Below are positions 49,318-58,335 of a stretch of 64,000 bases of DNA, piece after piece. The first letter of the stretch is position 1. Each line of letters starts with the position of its first letter. The notes below the pieces were generated by a model. The model ran no database searches, had not been told where the DNA came from, and was given only the letters and a program-made list of their open reading frames with translations. Source of the DNA: a virus; IMG/VR virus record IMGVR_UViG_3300042147_000020, positions 174,800-238,799 of that record, one strand, 5' to 3'. The position numbers were made by a program, and so were the translations under genes.

Positions 49318-49578
49318 TTAGCCTTGGACGCGAGCTTCCAGGCAGCCAGTACGACCGGTCTTGGCCGCAGGTTTGAAGTTCGGGTGATCCGAGCCGGTCA
49401 GGGCGCCAGTGGCGTCGAAGGTCAGCTTGGTACCAACGATGGTTTCTTTCGGCAGAACACCATCGGCGATCTCGAAGGTAACCAGTTCGTTTTTGTCATT
49501 GATGACGGTCAGGGAGCAACCAGCAACTTTCACGAAAGAAACGGTGGTAGCTTTTTCCAGAGCGGTGGACAATTTCAT
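49318..49578 (-). CDS. Unknown small protein
   Basis: 86 residues from the ATG with AAGGAAAG upstream; the longer frame to 49656 includes the promoter. Strand-rich. It has its own early-type promoter and its own terminator, so it is a one-gene transcript and probably highly made. Its GC-rich, regular codon use resembles that of the capsid gene. Confidence 0.6.
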   Translation of the reverse strand: MKLSTALEKATTVSFVKVAGCSLTVINDKNELVTFEIADGVLPKETIVGTKLTFDATGALTGSDHPNFKPAAKTGRTGCLEARVQG

Positions 49579-49624
49579 GAACAGCTTTCCTTGTACAAGG
49601 TTTGTTTTGGTTTGGGTTATTGCA

Positions 49625-49646
49625 CTTAAGTAATATATACCTAAGT
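49625..49646 (-). promoter_or_regulatory. Early-type promoter motif (TATATTACTTAAG)
   Basis: Minus strand CTTAGGTATATATTACTTAAG, about 50-70 bases before the ATG at 49578. Also a near palindrome. Confidence 0.65.
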
Positions 49647-49652
49647 TTCGTT

Positions 49653-50531
49653 TCAATCGACGAGTACGGTACCCACGTGTTCCTGCACCCCAGTGGCCTT
49701 AACAGGCTGGTTCTCGGACACCTTGAAAGTCATGAGGGTGGTGATCCCTTCAATGACATTCCCCGGATGCACACGCATGGCTGATCGGGTTGCGTCTATG
49801 TAACCGATGAAGATCACACTACCGAAGTGCGGAGACTCGATCATCTGACCTTCTTCGAACGGGGGACTAGCCATGTAGGTGTCGTACTCAACACGTAGAC
49901 GGTCACGGTTCTTTTGTTCGTAGTCAACAAAGCGAGGACTGGCTTCCCACTCACCGATGTCGACCCTTAACCCGTAGGTGCCATAACCAGCGTAATACGA
50001 GAACGCTTCGTAGTTCGGACCACCACGATCAGCCGACAGAGCAGCCACTTCGAAGATTGCTACGTTACCCCAACGGTCATGAACCTCGGTCTTACCTACG
50101 TGGACGTGTAACCCACGTTCGATGTAGATGGGGTGGTCGTCCCAATCGTAAGCAAGTCGACGGCGTTGTTGACCACGCTTGTAGGGTGTGTCGTCTTTGT
50201 AGATCTGCCAGATCAGTGTATTGAGAAGGCGATTGGGGTTTAAGTCGAGAGTCGGTGCTCCATCAGTCGACAACGACTTGAAGTCTCCGATGTCGATCAA
50301 CATATTGGCGTGGGAGTACGGGTTGAAGTACGCCAACCGATTGGCCTTACGGTCTACCGCTGTGACCAAATAAAAAGTGCCTTCGAACGGTTCGTCGTGT
50401 AGCGCCCCACGAACCATGACGTAAGGTCTGGTTCTAAGGCGAGTTTCGATCTCACGTAACGTGACTGTCATCGGAGTGGGCACCACGGTACGGCAGCCTT
50501 TCCACAGGCTATCGAAAATCTTGTTCAGCAT
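49653..50531 (-). CDS. Unknown 292-residue protein
   Basis: No motif recognised. Aromatic and beta-rich; AAGGAAG before the ATG. It ends just before the promoter motif at 49625. Confidence 0.6.
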   Translation of the reverse strand: MLNKIFDSLWKGCRTVVPTPMTVTLREIETRLRTRPYVMVRGALHDEPFEGTFYLVTAVDRKANRLAYFNPYSHANMLIDIGDFKSLSTDGAPTLDLNPNRLLNTLIWQIYKDDTPYKRGQQRRRLAYDWDDHPIYIERGLHVHVGKTEVHDRWGNVAIFEVAALSADRGGPNYEAFSYYAGYGTYGLRVDIGEWEASPRFVDYEQKNRDRLRVEYDTYMASPPFEEGQMIESPHFGSVIFIGYIDATRSAMRVHPGNVIEGITTLMTFKVSENQPVKATGVQEHVGTVLVD

Positions 50532-50540
50532 ACGTCTTCC

Positions 50541-50594
50541 TTAAAAAAAAGAATCCCCGGCGAAGAAGGGGAAGGGAACATCCGCCGGGGATTG
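50541..50594 (-). terminator. Strong terminator upstream of 49653-50531
   Basis: Minus strand AATCCCCGGCG ... CGCCGGGGATT (11 bp) then CTTTTTTTT, with a 20-base loop. Confidence 0.85.
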
Positions 50595-50602
50595 CTTAAA
50601 AC

Positions 50603-51211
50603 CTAAAACAGGTTTCGCTGTAACCCTTTGTAATTACAGTTGACAGCTTCCACAAGTTCTTCAATGAGTCCTCTGGCTTTGTGTAGCGCTTCCAGCTTCT
50701 CTGACTGGATAACCACAGGGACGTAAGCCATCTTGATCATGTTTCTTAGACGACCAGTTACGTAGTGCTCACAAATCCACTTGGGTGCGTAAGTCCGAGC
50801 CAACTCCTCTACCGCCATCTCAGCCCACCAGTCTGTCCGGTCAAACAACTTGGGGTCGTCTACCGGGATCAGAACTTCAATCTTTGGGATCGTAGAGTCA
50901 GTTACAAGCTCGGCTCTAGTCACCCGTTCGACTGACAACAAGGTCGGAACTTCACCATCATAATCTTTAGCAGGTCTGTAGAAGTAAACACCTTCCCTGA
51001 ATTGCCCGAAGTTACGGCCATAGGGATTGTTCTCCGACCACAGACTTACTTTCTCGTCCTCTACGTCAAACTCAAACTTGTAGATCGCGTAGTTGATGTC
51101 AGGTTTGACCTCGTTGTGGTAACGGTACAAGGTGATCTGTGCAATACGGCGAATCCATTCGGGATCGTTAAGATCCGTGACCATGTTTAGTGATCCGAAT
51201 AGCGTCAACAT
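50603..51211 (-). CDS. Unknown protein, tandem paralogue of the next upstream gene
   Basis: 202 residues from the ATG with AGGAGGTG upstream. Aligns by pattern with the protein at 51222-51830: (A/K)PKW...YV-x-G...I-x-(M/L)-x-YVP near the C-terminal third and an early VKPD. Unknown family. A local duplication produced the pair. Confidence 0.6.
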   Translation of the reverse strand: MLTLFGSLNMVTDLNDPEWIRRIAQITLYRYHNEVKPDINYAIYKFEFDVEDEKVSLWSENNPYGRNFGQFREGVYFYRPAKDYDGEVPTLLSVERVTRAELVTDSTIPKIEVLIPVDDPKLFDRTDWWAEMAVEELARTYAPKWICEHYVTGRLRNMIKMAYVPVVIQSEKLEALHKARGLIEELVEAVNCNYKGLQRNLF

Positions 51212-51221
51212 CGCACACCTC

Positions 51222-51830
51222 CTAGATACCGTCGAGGAACTCCTGCTGGGAGCCATGGTCAGACACGCAGGTTGGCAACTGCTCCATGATCGTTTCACCA
51301 AAGCCCATCAGGTTTGTGATCAGGGTAGCCACAGCCGTTGGGTTGACAGTCAGGGGTACGTAATCCAAACGGATCTTGTCATTCCCGACTTTACCGAACA
51401 CGTAGCCCTTAGCGCCCCACTTAGGCTTGTAGCGTTCGATCACCGCCAACACGTCAGCGTGATGATACCAGTGAGTGGAGTTCAGTACATCTTTATCCAC
51501 CACCGCCACAATGCTGACACGAGGGATGTCCTCGATGATCGGCAACCGTGCTTTCTTGACCACCTTGGTGTTGGTGATCTTGACTGGGTCACCCTTATAC
51601 GTCCAAGTGTATCCCTTGTCGTACAGGCCTAGAGCCATCTCCTTCGGATCGAGGTAATCCTTCTGGTTGATGATTTCCGATTCAGGAACGTCGATGGTCA
51701 TTTCCACCACGTTCTGATCCAGATCAGGTTTAACAGACTTTGCATCACGCCACAGGTTTAACGTGATCTCTTCACGAGCGAACAACTCGGGGAGAGGGTA
51801 GTGCATGTTCAACGCCATGAACAACTTCAT
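51222..51830 (-). CDS. Unknown protein, tandem paralogue of 50603-51211
   Basis: 202 residues. Shares the KPKW...YVFGKV...RLDYVP arrangement with its neighbour. No recognised fold. It lies 10 bases upstream of the other copy on the same strand. Confidence 0.6.
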   Translation of the reverse strand: MKLFMALNMHYPLPELFAREEITLNLWRDAKSVKPDLDQNVVEMTIDVPESEIINQKDYLDPKEMALGLYDKGYTWTYKGDPVKITNTKVVKKARLPIIEDIPRVSIVAVVDKDVLNSTHWYHHADVLAVIERYKPKWGAKGYVFGKVGNDKIRLDYVPLTVNPTAVATLITNLMGFGETIMEQLPTCVSDHGSQQEFLDGI

Positions 51831-51837
51831 GATTACC

Positions 51838-52398
51838 TCACTTACAGAACTTGTTGCTGTCGATAACAGCAGTACGACCTTTCACGTAGAACGCGTAGGT
51901 CTGTGCTGGCTTGGTTTTCATTTTACCGTATTCGCCTTCAGAGGTCTTCATCGACCACCAACCTTCAGAACCACCGATACCGAACACAACGGCGTCATTA
52001 CCTTTGTACTCGATCGTGGTGGATACTTCGATCTTGGACGTATCAATGATACGGATACCAAAGATGTCAAAGTAGTTGTACTGGTACTCACGAACGCCTG
52101 TAACTTTTTCTCCACCGACATCTACCGCACAAGGACGCATGTCAGTTACAACTTGCGTTACACGGTTTTTGTAAGCATCGTAAACAAAGTACCCCAGCAC
52201 GGAAGCTGCGATGATTACCACCACAGCGATCTGCACTTTAGTCCAGAACCAGATACGACGCAGAGCGCTTTGTTTGGTCTGGAGTTTCTCACGGGCTATG
52301 GAACCAGCATCTGGTCCATCGCTAGTTGGGTTCAAGGTGTCGACTGGAGTCACCACTGCTTCTGCTGCGGCCACCATTGGGAGGGACATGTCGTTCAT
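51838..52398 (-). CDS. Single-pass membrane protein
   Basis: 186 residues: about 45 hydrophilic residues, one transmembrane helix (VQIAVVVIIAASVLGYFVY, near 52-70), and a folded C-terminal part with CAVDVGG and a final Cys. The orientation is probably N-in. The preceding AAGTAAGGAA site supports the ATG. Role unknown. Confidence 0.6.
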   Translation of the reverse strand: MNDMSLPMVAAAEAVVTPVDTLNPTSDGPDAGSIAREKLQTKQSALRRIWFWTKVQIAVVVIIAASVLGYFVYDAYKNRVTQVVTDMRPCAVDVGGEKVTGVREYQYNYFDIFGIRIIDTSKIEVSTTIEYKGNDAVVFGIGGSEGWWSMKTSEGEYGKMKTKPAQTYAFYVKGRTAVIDSNKFCK

Positions 52399-52431
52399 GA
52401 GTGTTTTCCTTACTTAAGGTTGGGATTGCGA

Positions 52432-52956
52432 TTAGGTACGACGTTTGTACTGGTGTGCTGGAGGAATGTTCTCTGCGATCAAATTCCTCCAGACGTCTGA
52501 GTTAGCCAAGCGGATTTCCCAGAACGTGTCCGAGTTAGCGAACACGCAGTTGGTCATTACGAAGGTGAGTATCGTTGGTAGATGTTGCACTTGCATCCAA
52601 CGACTCAACCAGTTCTGGTCGGCGGAGCGGGCTTTGAACGTCTGGGCCAACGGAGACTTAGGCTTGGTGAGATCATGTTTCATCTCAGCCCAATCTTTAG
52701 CCGACAGTACAGTGTAGTACGTGGTAGGCTCAGTGATGTGTTGGGGAAGCTCCATCGCTATCTGTTTACGCTGACTGGCCAGTGTCAACAAACCGTCAGA
52801 GGCGATTTGTTGATCAGTGACCGGGGACAGTAGGTCAGTCAACGGTACTAACTTACCGAGCTTGAATGTGTCCACGTAAGCCGACAGGGATTCCACATCG
52901 TCAGTGATTACCCAGTTGTAATCTGGGCGTTTACCTGAGGGCTTGGCATCAAACAT
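52432..52956 (-). CDS. Unknown protein
   Basis: 174 residues, helical, with a Trp-rich central section (WLSRWMQVQHLPTI). The ATG overlaps the end of the upstream gene by 8 bases. No family recognised. Confidence 0.55.
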   Translation of the reverse strand: MFDAKPSGKRPDYNWVITDDVESLSAYVDTFKLGKLVPLTDLLSPVTDQQIASDGLLTLASQRKQIAMELPQHITEPTTYYTVLSAKDWAEMKHDLTKPKSPLAQTFKARSADQNWLSRWMQVQHLPTILTFVMTNCVFANSDTFWEIRLANSDVWRNLIAENIPPAHQYKRRT

Positions 52957-53512
52957 TCTTCACCACCTCTTGCGGCATCAGGATAGCTTTAGGGATCAGC
53001 AACCACGCCCCTTGGAACTTCGCGGTCATTTTGTAACCGAGGTACTCCGTGGTTTTGAGGACTTCACCGAGACGAGCGTCTTTGATGGTGAACTGCTTGG
53101 TTTCTACGGGTCCAGCATCACCGTACTCGATCGGTGCGTGGTGGATACCAAAGAACTCGAAGCCCAGACGATCCAGCTTACGCATCAGGATCGCACTCAT
53201 GGTCGGCGTGTAGTTAGACAGGGTAACGTTGTTGTAGAAACCCAGGCGTTCCAACAGCATGGTGGCCGAGAGCGGCATAGCGAAGTAGTGACTAGCACCT
53301 TCTTCTTTGAAGACCGCGAATTCGGATTTGCCACCATTCGTAATAGAAGGCAGTAGTACCGGATCGAAGCCACGGAAGAACAGATCGCCCTTCGCCCATT
53401 GTTCGATTGCAGCGTTCACGAACTGTTCGGGTGTCAGTCCTTCTGGATGGGCATCACGAATCTGACCAATCATCTTCGACAGCAGCGAGGTATTCTTTCG
53501 GTTAACAGCCAT
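52949..53512 (-). CDS. Unknown protein
   Basis: 187 residues from the ATG that overlaps the preceding stop by one base (TAATG). N-terminal helices could form a small DNA-binding domain (LTPEQFVNAAIEQWA), which is a guess. No family recognised. Confidence 0.55.
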   Translation of the reverse strand: MAVNRKNTSLLSKMIGQIRDAHPEGLTPEQFVNAAIEQWAKGDLFFRGFDPVLLPSITNGGKSEFAVFKEEGASHYFAMPLSATMLLERLGFYNNVTLSNYTPTMSAILMRKLDRLGFEFFGIHHAPIEYGDAGPVETKQFTIKDARLGEVLKTTEYLGYKMTAKFQGAWLLIPKAILMPQEVVKNV

Positions 53513-53862
53513 TACTTTTGCTCCATAGCAGGATGAGGTTGTTGTAACATGTATCGCTTGATACCGACGATAACGTTTACTACGATGTCGCGTGCAACCG
53601 TGGATTCGCTCAAGGCGTTCTCTACCACGTCGAGGGTTTGGAAGTCCCACCACTCGTTCTTACGGGCTTCATCAACAAAGCCAACCCAGTCAATCTTCAT
53701 CTCGTGCTGGTTGATCAGGATGTCCAGAGCATTCTCCAGAGGCATCCCGTGGGTAGCTTTGAGTTGGAACAGTTTGTCCCCAGGAAAAGGTTTCTTCAAC
53801 ATACTCTTGTGGATCTCGATTTGACGTTGACGACGGACAGGCAAGCCTATTGCGAAGTGCAT
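53512..53862 (-). CDS. Unknown small protein
   Basis: 116 residues, mostly helical. First gene of a three-gene group downstream of an early-type promoter motif. The ribosome site is poor. Confidence 0.55.
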   Translation of the reverse strand: MHFAIGLPVRRQRQIEIHKSMLKKPFPGDKLFQLKATHGMPLENALDILINQHEMKIDWVGFVDEARKNEWWDFQTLDVVENALSESTVARDIVVNVIVGIKRYMLQQPHPAMEQK

Positions 53863-53886
53863 AACTGAATTCCGATTCGGTGTACG

Positions 53887-53908
53887 CTTAGGTAATATAG
53901 GTTTGGGA
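53887..53908 (-). promoter_or_regulatory. Early-type promoter motif (TATATTACCTAAG)
   Basis: Minus strand ATCCCAAACCTATATTACCTAAG, about 25-45 bases before the ATG at 53862. Confidence 0.65.
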
Positions 53909-53922
53909 TTATTTTCAATCGA

Positions 53923-53962
53923 ACAAAAAGAAAAGGGCGTGAACCCTTTTCTTTTATGCCGT
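53923..53962 (-). terminator. Terminator after 53962-54546
   Basis: GAAAAGGG-CGTGAA-CCCTTTTC with TTTTATGCCG on the right and CTTTTTGTT on the minus-strand 3' side. Confidence 0.8.
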
Positions 53963-54546
53963 TATCCTGCTGGTGTAAGTACGCAATCTTCGAAGCACCC
54001 ACCGAGGTAGATCTCGAGATAGCGGTTAGTACCAGGCTTTTCGTGGATCAACAGGTGGATACCTTTGTCCACACGGAACTCAACCAGATAACGCCCTTGT
54101 TCGAAGAGCGTCATGATGGTGTCGTCCATGACGACGAAGAATCCACCAACCTGAGGTGTCCGAGGTTTGATGGTCGCCTGTACCGTTTTAATGAACTCTT
54201 CGGTCAGGGCTACTGATTTCTCAGCAGTAACTGGAACGACTTCACGGAACACTCGACGCACTCGAAAGAACGTACCATGGTAGTCGGACGAGCGACTCTT
54301 CACAGTGAACTCAGACATCCCAACCGCTTCATCACCAGTACCTACTTCCCAGTGGGGGTAGGAGTAACCAATGACTTGGCTGTTGTATGGAGCACCAACG
54401 AGTGCACGCTTAACGTAGTCGCGCATGTACATCGAGACACCACAACCAGTGTCAGCCAACCGAGTAACTATTGGTTGGAGTTGGTTCAGGGTGGAAGTGA
54501 TTTCACGGCGGTGTTTCATGTCCACTAAACGCTGTGGTTTTTTCAC
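53962..54546 (-). CDS. Unknown protein
   Basis: 194 residues from GTG with AAAAGGAAAG upstream. No recognised motif. The stop codon lies in the terminator region. Confidence 0.55.
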   Translation of the reverse strand: MKKPQRLVDMKHRREITSTLNQLQPIVTRLADTGCGVSMYMRDYVKRALVGAPYNSQVIGYSYPHWEVGTGDEAVGMSEFTVKSRSSDYHGTFFRVRRVFREVVPVTAEKSVALTEEFIKTVQATIKPRTPQVGGFFVVMDDTIMTLFEQGRYLVEFRVDKGIHLLIHEKPGTNRYLEIYLGGCFEDCVLTPAG

Positions 54547-54577
54547 AGGAACTTTCCTTTTCAGATTAGATTAAGTA

Positions 54578-55111
54578 TTACTTACGAAGCCAGCTCAGGA
54601 ATCGAGTCCACAGAGTCAGTTCAGGCATCGCTTGGATCTCTTCAGGTGGGGTCGTGGTTTCTACAGCCACCAACTCGTCAGTAGGAATACCCCAAGGGTT
54701 TTCCCCATCACGAGACTTCATCATGATTGGCTTCCAGAACTTACACGCCAGATCCGGGATGTTGTCGAAGTTGGTGAAGCCTAGGTGAATGACCGAAGCG
54801 TCACGACGAGCAGAGCCATCGCAGACCATCATCACCCGCTCACCGTTCTCACCACACCAACCCATGGCCCGAGAGGCACTACCGTTGTCTGTGTTCCAAC
54901 TCCCAGCGATCAGTCCTTCACGCTGTTCGAACTCGTTTACAAAGCTTTGGAACAGCTCAGTGAAGCGACCCTTGGACAGACGGTACACAACCACGAACTG
55001 GAAGCGCCCAGTCATCTGACGCAGGGTTAGAGGATGTTTGATCATTACTGCTCTTCGCAACTCATCCTCCAAAATCACTTCCCCGATTATATCTCTTTGC
55101 ATTGTGTTCAT
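54578..55111 (-). CDS. Unknown protein
   Basis: 177 residues; includes MVCDGSARRDASVIHLGF, with no family recognised. Coupled to the upstream gene by ATGA. C-terminal LTLWTRFLSWLRK is amphipathic and could associate with a membrane. Confidence 0.55.
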   Translation of the reverse strand: MNTMQRDIIGEVILEDELRRAVMIKHPLTLRQMTGRFQFVVVYRLSKGRFTELFQSFVNEFEQREGLIAGSWNTDNGSASRAMGWCGENGERVMMVCDGSARRDASVIHLGFTNFDNIPDLACKFWKPIMMKSRDGENPWGIPTDELVAVETTTPPEEIQAMPELTLWTRFLSWLRK

Positions 55112-55515
55112 AGTGGGGTATCCGGGTCCTTAATTGCCTTAGCCACCGCTTCATTATAAAGCGCTTCCATTTCCGGGGTGCGTTCTAACTCGTAGTCACA
55201 GTAACGGATTGTCCCTACCTGCTCAGGCGTAGCAGCACGCTCAGCAGGGAACTTGAGGATCTTCTCGAGAATGGCGTTGTCCCCATTACGATCAGCCGAC
55301 CATAAAGCAATGCTGTGCTCAGCATTGGGAACATTAACATTCGCCTCGATGTCGATCATTTGGATGCCACAGCGATCACAGAAGGCTTGGTACTCACGCA
55401 TGAAGTAGCCACGCAGGACAGTCGGTACCACCCATAGAGAGCCAGCTTTATTGAGGTTCAGTCCCCAAGTATGTTCGACCTTACGTTTACCGAGATAGAA
55501 CTTAGTCTTACGCAT
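55108..55515 (-). CDS. Unknown protein
   Basis: 135 residues with an FCDRCGIQMIDIE segment (a possible single zinc knuckle). Ends coupled to the downstream gene; overlaps its own upstream gene by 8 bases. Confidence 0.55.
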   Translation of the reverse strand: MRKTKFYLGKRKVEHTWGLNLNKAGSLWVVPTVLRGYFMREYQAFCDRCGIQMIDIEANVNVPNAEHSIALWSADRNGDNAILEKILKFPAERAATPEQVGTIRYCDYELERTPEMEALYNEAVAKAIKDPDTPL

Positions 55516-55948
55516 AACGACACCCCACGACCTCTACGCTTGGATAAAGAATCCCCGCCTTGCGGACTTCATCGGTTTTGATACTCCGACCAAACACCAT
55601 CGCTGGTGCAGTGAAGGCTGCACCCTCAGGTATCGGTGACAGACCCAGTTCTGTCTTGTCGAAGAGCTTGAACTCAGGATACTTCTCCAACAACCAGCGC
55701 CAGCCGTTGGTGTAGAGTTGCTGCTTGATAGCCAGAGTCTCTAAACCTTTGGGTGTAACCAACAATACCTCACGATCACTGTACTGCACGTACCGGTAGT
55801 CGCAATAGTCGTCAATCGCAATGTTGTCAGCGACGAAGTACTGGACAGACTTCAGGTTTGCCCGCAACCACTTCGGTACACACGGATACAACCGAGCAGC
55901 TTTGAACTGTTTTCCCGGAGTAGGGAGCATTCTAAGATTAGCAGCCAT
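55508..55948 (-). CDS. Unknown protein
   Basis: 146 residues without recognised motif. Belongs to the operon that runs from 56351 to 53962. Confidence 0.55.
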   Translation of the reverse strand: MAANLRMLPTPGKQFKAARLYPCVPKWLRANLKSVQYFVADNIAIDDYCDYRYVQYSDREVLLVTPKGLETLAIKQQLYTNGWRWLLEKYPEFKLFDKTELGLSPIPEGAAFTAPAMVFGRSIKTDEVRKAGILYPSVEVVGCRYA

Positions 55949-55975
55949 TACTACATTCCTTCTAAGGGGATGGGA

Positions 55976-56107
55976 TTAGTGGAACAGTTGGTACAACAGA
56001 TTGGCCAAGCAAATAACAATAAACACGCCAAGGCCAATCCTTAGCTTTATTTCGTTACGATATTCGTCCCGGCGAGCACGGGATTGATTGAGGAGGGGAT
56101 TATTCAT
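55976..56107 (-). CDS. 43-residue membrane protein
   Basis: From the ATG that overlaps the preceding gene by 8 bases: a charged N-terminus (RARRDEYRNEIKLR) then one helix (IGLGVFIVICLANLLYQLF). A single-pass protein with basic N-terminal side, likely N-in. Longer frame to 56173 is the wrong frame for the preceding gene's region and is not used. Confidence 0.5.
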   Translation of the reverse strand: MNNPLLNQSRARRDEYRNEIKLRIGLGVFIVICLANLLYQLFH

Positions 56108-56351
56108 CGGTCTTCTCACCACTCTGGCGAGGGAAGCACACCACAGTCTTATGGATCGTACCTTGACCTCCACGACGGTCTTTGACGACTACCCACTCGA
56201 CACCTTCTTTACGAGCATCGGCGCCCAGAACAGCGTGGGCGGTCCTGGTACAGCCCGGTTCGTCGGTGGTTTCAAAGGACGTGGAGGTTGTTGCGATCGT
56301 GCCGTTGAAGGTCACGGTGGCGGTCAGAATTACGTTCATTAGTAGTGGCAT
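56100..56351 (-). CDS. Unknown small protein
   Basis: 83 residues, beta-rich N-terminal half and an acidic end. AAAGGAT precedes the ATG. Function unknown. Confidence 0.5.
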   Translation of the reverse strand: MPLLMNVILTATVTFNGTIATTSTSFETTDEPGCTRTAHAVLGADARKEGVEWVVVKDRRGGQGTIHKTVVCFPRQSGEKTDE

Positions 56352-56370
56352 TGTTTCTATCCTTTCTTAA

Positions 56371-56406
56371 GGGGCATAGTTGGGAGCCCGAAGGCTCCCA
56401 ACTGGA
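56371..56406 (-). terminator. UUCG-loop terminator after the GSP-synthetase-like gene
   Basis: AGTTGGGAGCC-CGAA-GGCTCCCAACT (perfect 11 bp; UUCG on the minus strand) with GGGGCATA at its foot. Confidence 0.8.
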
Positions 56407-56407
56407 T

Positions 56408-57727
56408 TTACACGATAACGTGCGGGATGAAGCGTTCGTTCTTCCACGACAGAGTCGGGGATTCGAATTCACGGATACACAAGGTAGCCGCTGTGGAGTC
56501 CATCATGTCGTCACGGTCTTCGACAGCGTCGGGAACCATGAACATACCGATGATGAAGTTGTGACGACCTTCGACCTGACCCGGAGGACAGTACGCTTGG
56601 TAAACACAGTCATCGGTGTACGGACCTTCCGACTCGTGCACTAATTCGTTGTGATCACCGAAGATCTTGACGTTAGACGACATGCGACCAACTAGAGGCT
56701 TCTGGACGTACGAAAGACCGGACTTGATGAACGGTTCAGGTGACATGTAGGTAGCTAGGGTAGGAACGTCATCCCACGCGCAACCATAACCCGCTGGGTC
56801 AGATTCACGCAGGTAGGTGATGTAAGCCCAGATACCTTTGTTCGAAGCAAACCAACGCCACGCAGGCTCCAGGAAGGTTACGTTACCTGCCCAGTTAGCC
56901 CACTCTTTGTAACCTTGAGGGAAGTTCTCAACCATCTCTTCCCACGGAGACAAAGCAAAGACCACGTCCAGACGACGCTCACCGATGACCCACGGCTTAT
57001 CACGACAAGCGTGATCGTAGTCGATGTCTTCGAAGGTTGCGAACAGGGTGGTGTTGTTCTGACCCAAGATCTGAGCCAGCGTTTCAGCAGTCACCATGTC
57101 TTCAAAGCTGCGCTGTTCGAACAGTACACCGACAAAGCCTGGGACTTGACCCAGCTCTTCGAGTTCGTGGATCAGCGTAGGCCAGAACATGTTGAGTTGG
57201 TCTTCCTCGTCACCAGTGAACTGTTTGCACAGGTTGGTTTGAAGGTTGACCGATTCGAACAACATGGTCGGGGTATCGCCGTTGAACTCGTAGATCCCGG
57301 TCACCTTTTCAGTGACTGGATCAAACGCAGCATCGAAGCGACCGTACAACGACTGGCGAGCAGAACCGTGGTTACGGAATGTCCACTTGGCGTAGTCAAT
57401 GAAGTACGGGTGTTTACGCAGGAAGTCACAGCCCATGAAATCCATGATGGTCGCATGGTTCTCGTTGAACAGACGACCTACTGCGTCAACCAGTTGGGCG
57501 TAGGCGCGTTCGAACATCAGTTCCATCGGAGCACACGAGGCTTGACGGATGGTGTAGAACGGCATCGCATCTTGGTTCTTGATGAAGTAATCGAAGTAAT
57601 CGGTTACATCCGCTTTGAACTTGGCGTCTGCAATCGCGCCTTCACGATAAAAGCCTTGCGACCAAGGTAGCTCTTCAACCATGATTTGGTTAAGGTCGAA
57701 GCGGATCTTCTTTTTCAAACATTGCAT
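56408..57727 (-). CDS. Glutathionylspermidine synthase-like ATP-grasp ligase (YgiC type)
   Basis: 439 residues. Motifs of the GSP_synth family: LYGRFDAAFD near residues 128-136, then IYEFNGDTPTMLFES near 145-159, and later FIKSGLSYVQKPLVGRMSSNVKIFG, where Lys and the Gly-rich loop would bind ATP. The family joins amine or peptide substrates using ATP. There is no N-terminal amidase domain, as in the short YgiC and YjfC proteins (E. coli YgiC is 386 residues). The lipoprotein gene just upstream is of the YgiB kind, so the pair looks like the ygiB-ygiC unit of enterobacteria. Biochemical product in the phage is unknown. Confidence 0.8.
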   Translation of the reverse strand: MQCLKKKIRFDLNQIMVEELPWSQGFYREGAIADAKFKADVTDYFDYFIKNQDAMPFYTIRQASCAPMELMFERAYAQLVDAVGRLFNENHATIMDFMGCDFLRKHPYFIDYAKWTFRNHGSARQSLYGRFDAAFDPVTEKVTGIYEFNGDTPTMLFESVNLQTNLCKQFTGDEEDQLNMFWPTLIHELEELGQVPGFVGVLFEQRSFEDMVTAETLAQILGQNNTTLFATFEDIDYDHACRDKPWVIGERRLDVVFALSPWEEMVENFPQGYKEWANWAGNVTFLEPAWRWFASNKGIWAYITYLRESDPAGYGCAWDDVPTLATYMSPEPFIKSGLSYVQKPLVGRMSSNVKIFGDHNELVHESEGPYTDDCVYQAYCPPGQVEGRHNFIIGMFMVPDAVEDRDDMMDSTAATLCIREFESPTLSWKNERFIPHVIV

Positions 57728-57729
57728 AC

Positions 57730-58335
57730 TTAACTACTCGCTGAACCGTGGGATGCTGCGCGTGCACTGCTACCGGACATCACGCCAGTAGAGCGGGAGG
57801 AAATGACGCTGCTGGTCATGCTGCTGCGGAAGCTGGGCGAGGAGCGCACAGAAGTCCGGGCTTGGTTCATCATCATCGTGGTGTTGGCAGAACTGGCAGA
57901 GTTCACGCGACGACGACGTTCCTCTTCAGCGTACGAGCTACTACTCGACGGCCTGTAACGCTGGGAGTAGTTGTTCATACCACCCATGCTGTTCATGGCT
58001 TGGGCTAGTAAGAAGCCGGTAGCCATACCGCCCACCAGAGGCCAGACCGAATCGCTGTTCTGACCAGACGCAGTTTCCTTCACGACGTGGATCTCTTTCT
58101 CACCCTTTTCGTTATAGGTGTAGTAGACGTCTTTGACCGACGGGTCTTTGGACTGGAGTTCGGCGAGGGTTTTCTTGCGATCTTCCTCATCGGACGCCAA
58201 GGTCTGACGTACTTGCTTCTGCGCTTCGTCGTCGACGTAAGCATCTGCTTCTGCGGCAGAAGGTTGGTCCGGTTCACAACCGGCAAGGAGGACGGTACTG
58301 GCCACCATGGCCAGAGCTAGTTTGGTTTTATCCAT
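57730..58335 (-). CDS. YgiB-like (DUF1190) lipoprotein
   Basis: 201 residues. The first 20 are a bacterial lipoprotein signal: a basic start, a hydrophobic core and a lipobox LLAGC with Cys20. The mature part has a charged helical segment, a Gly/Met-rich core (VGGMATGFLLAQAMNSMGG) and a long Ser/Arg-rich tail ending in many small residues. That plan is the one I associate with DUF1190/YgiB, including the MAGYMMGR-like core. It ends 2 bases before the synthetase start. It would be anchored in the envelope. Assignment by pattern and neighbour, not alignment. Confidence 0.6.
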   Translation of the reverse strand: MDKTKLALAMVASTVLLAGCEPDQPSAAEADAYVDDEAQKQVRQTLASDEEDRKKTLAELQSKDPSVKDVYYTYNEKGEKEIHVVKETASGQNSDSVWPLVGGMATGFLLAQAMNSMGGMNNYSQRYRPSSSSSYAEEERRRRVNSASSANTTMMMNQARTSVRSSPSFRSSMTSSVISSRSTGVMSGSSARAASHGSASS

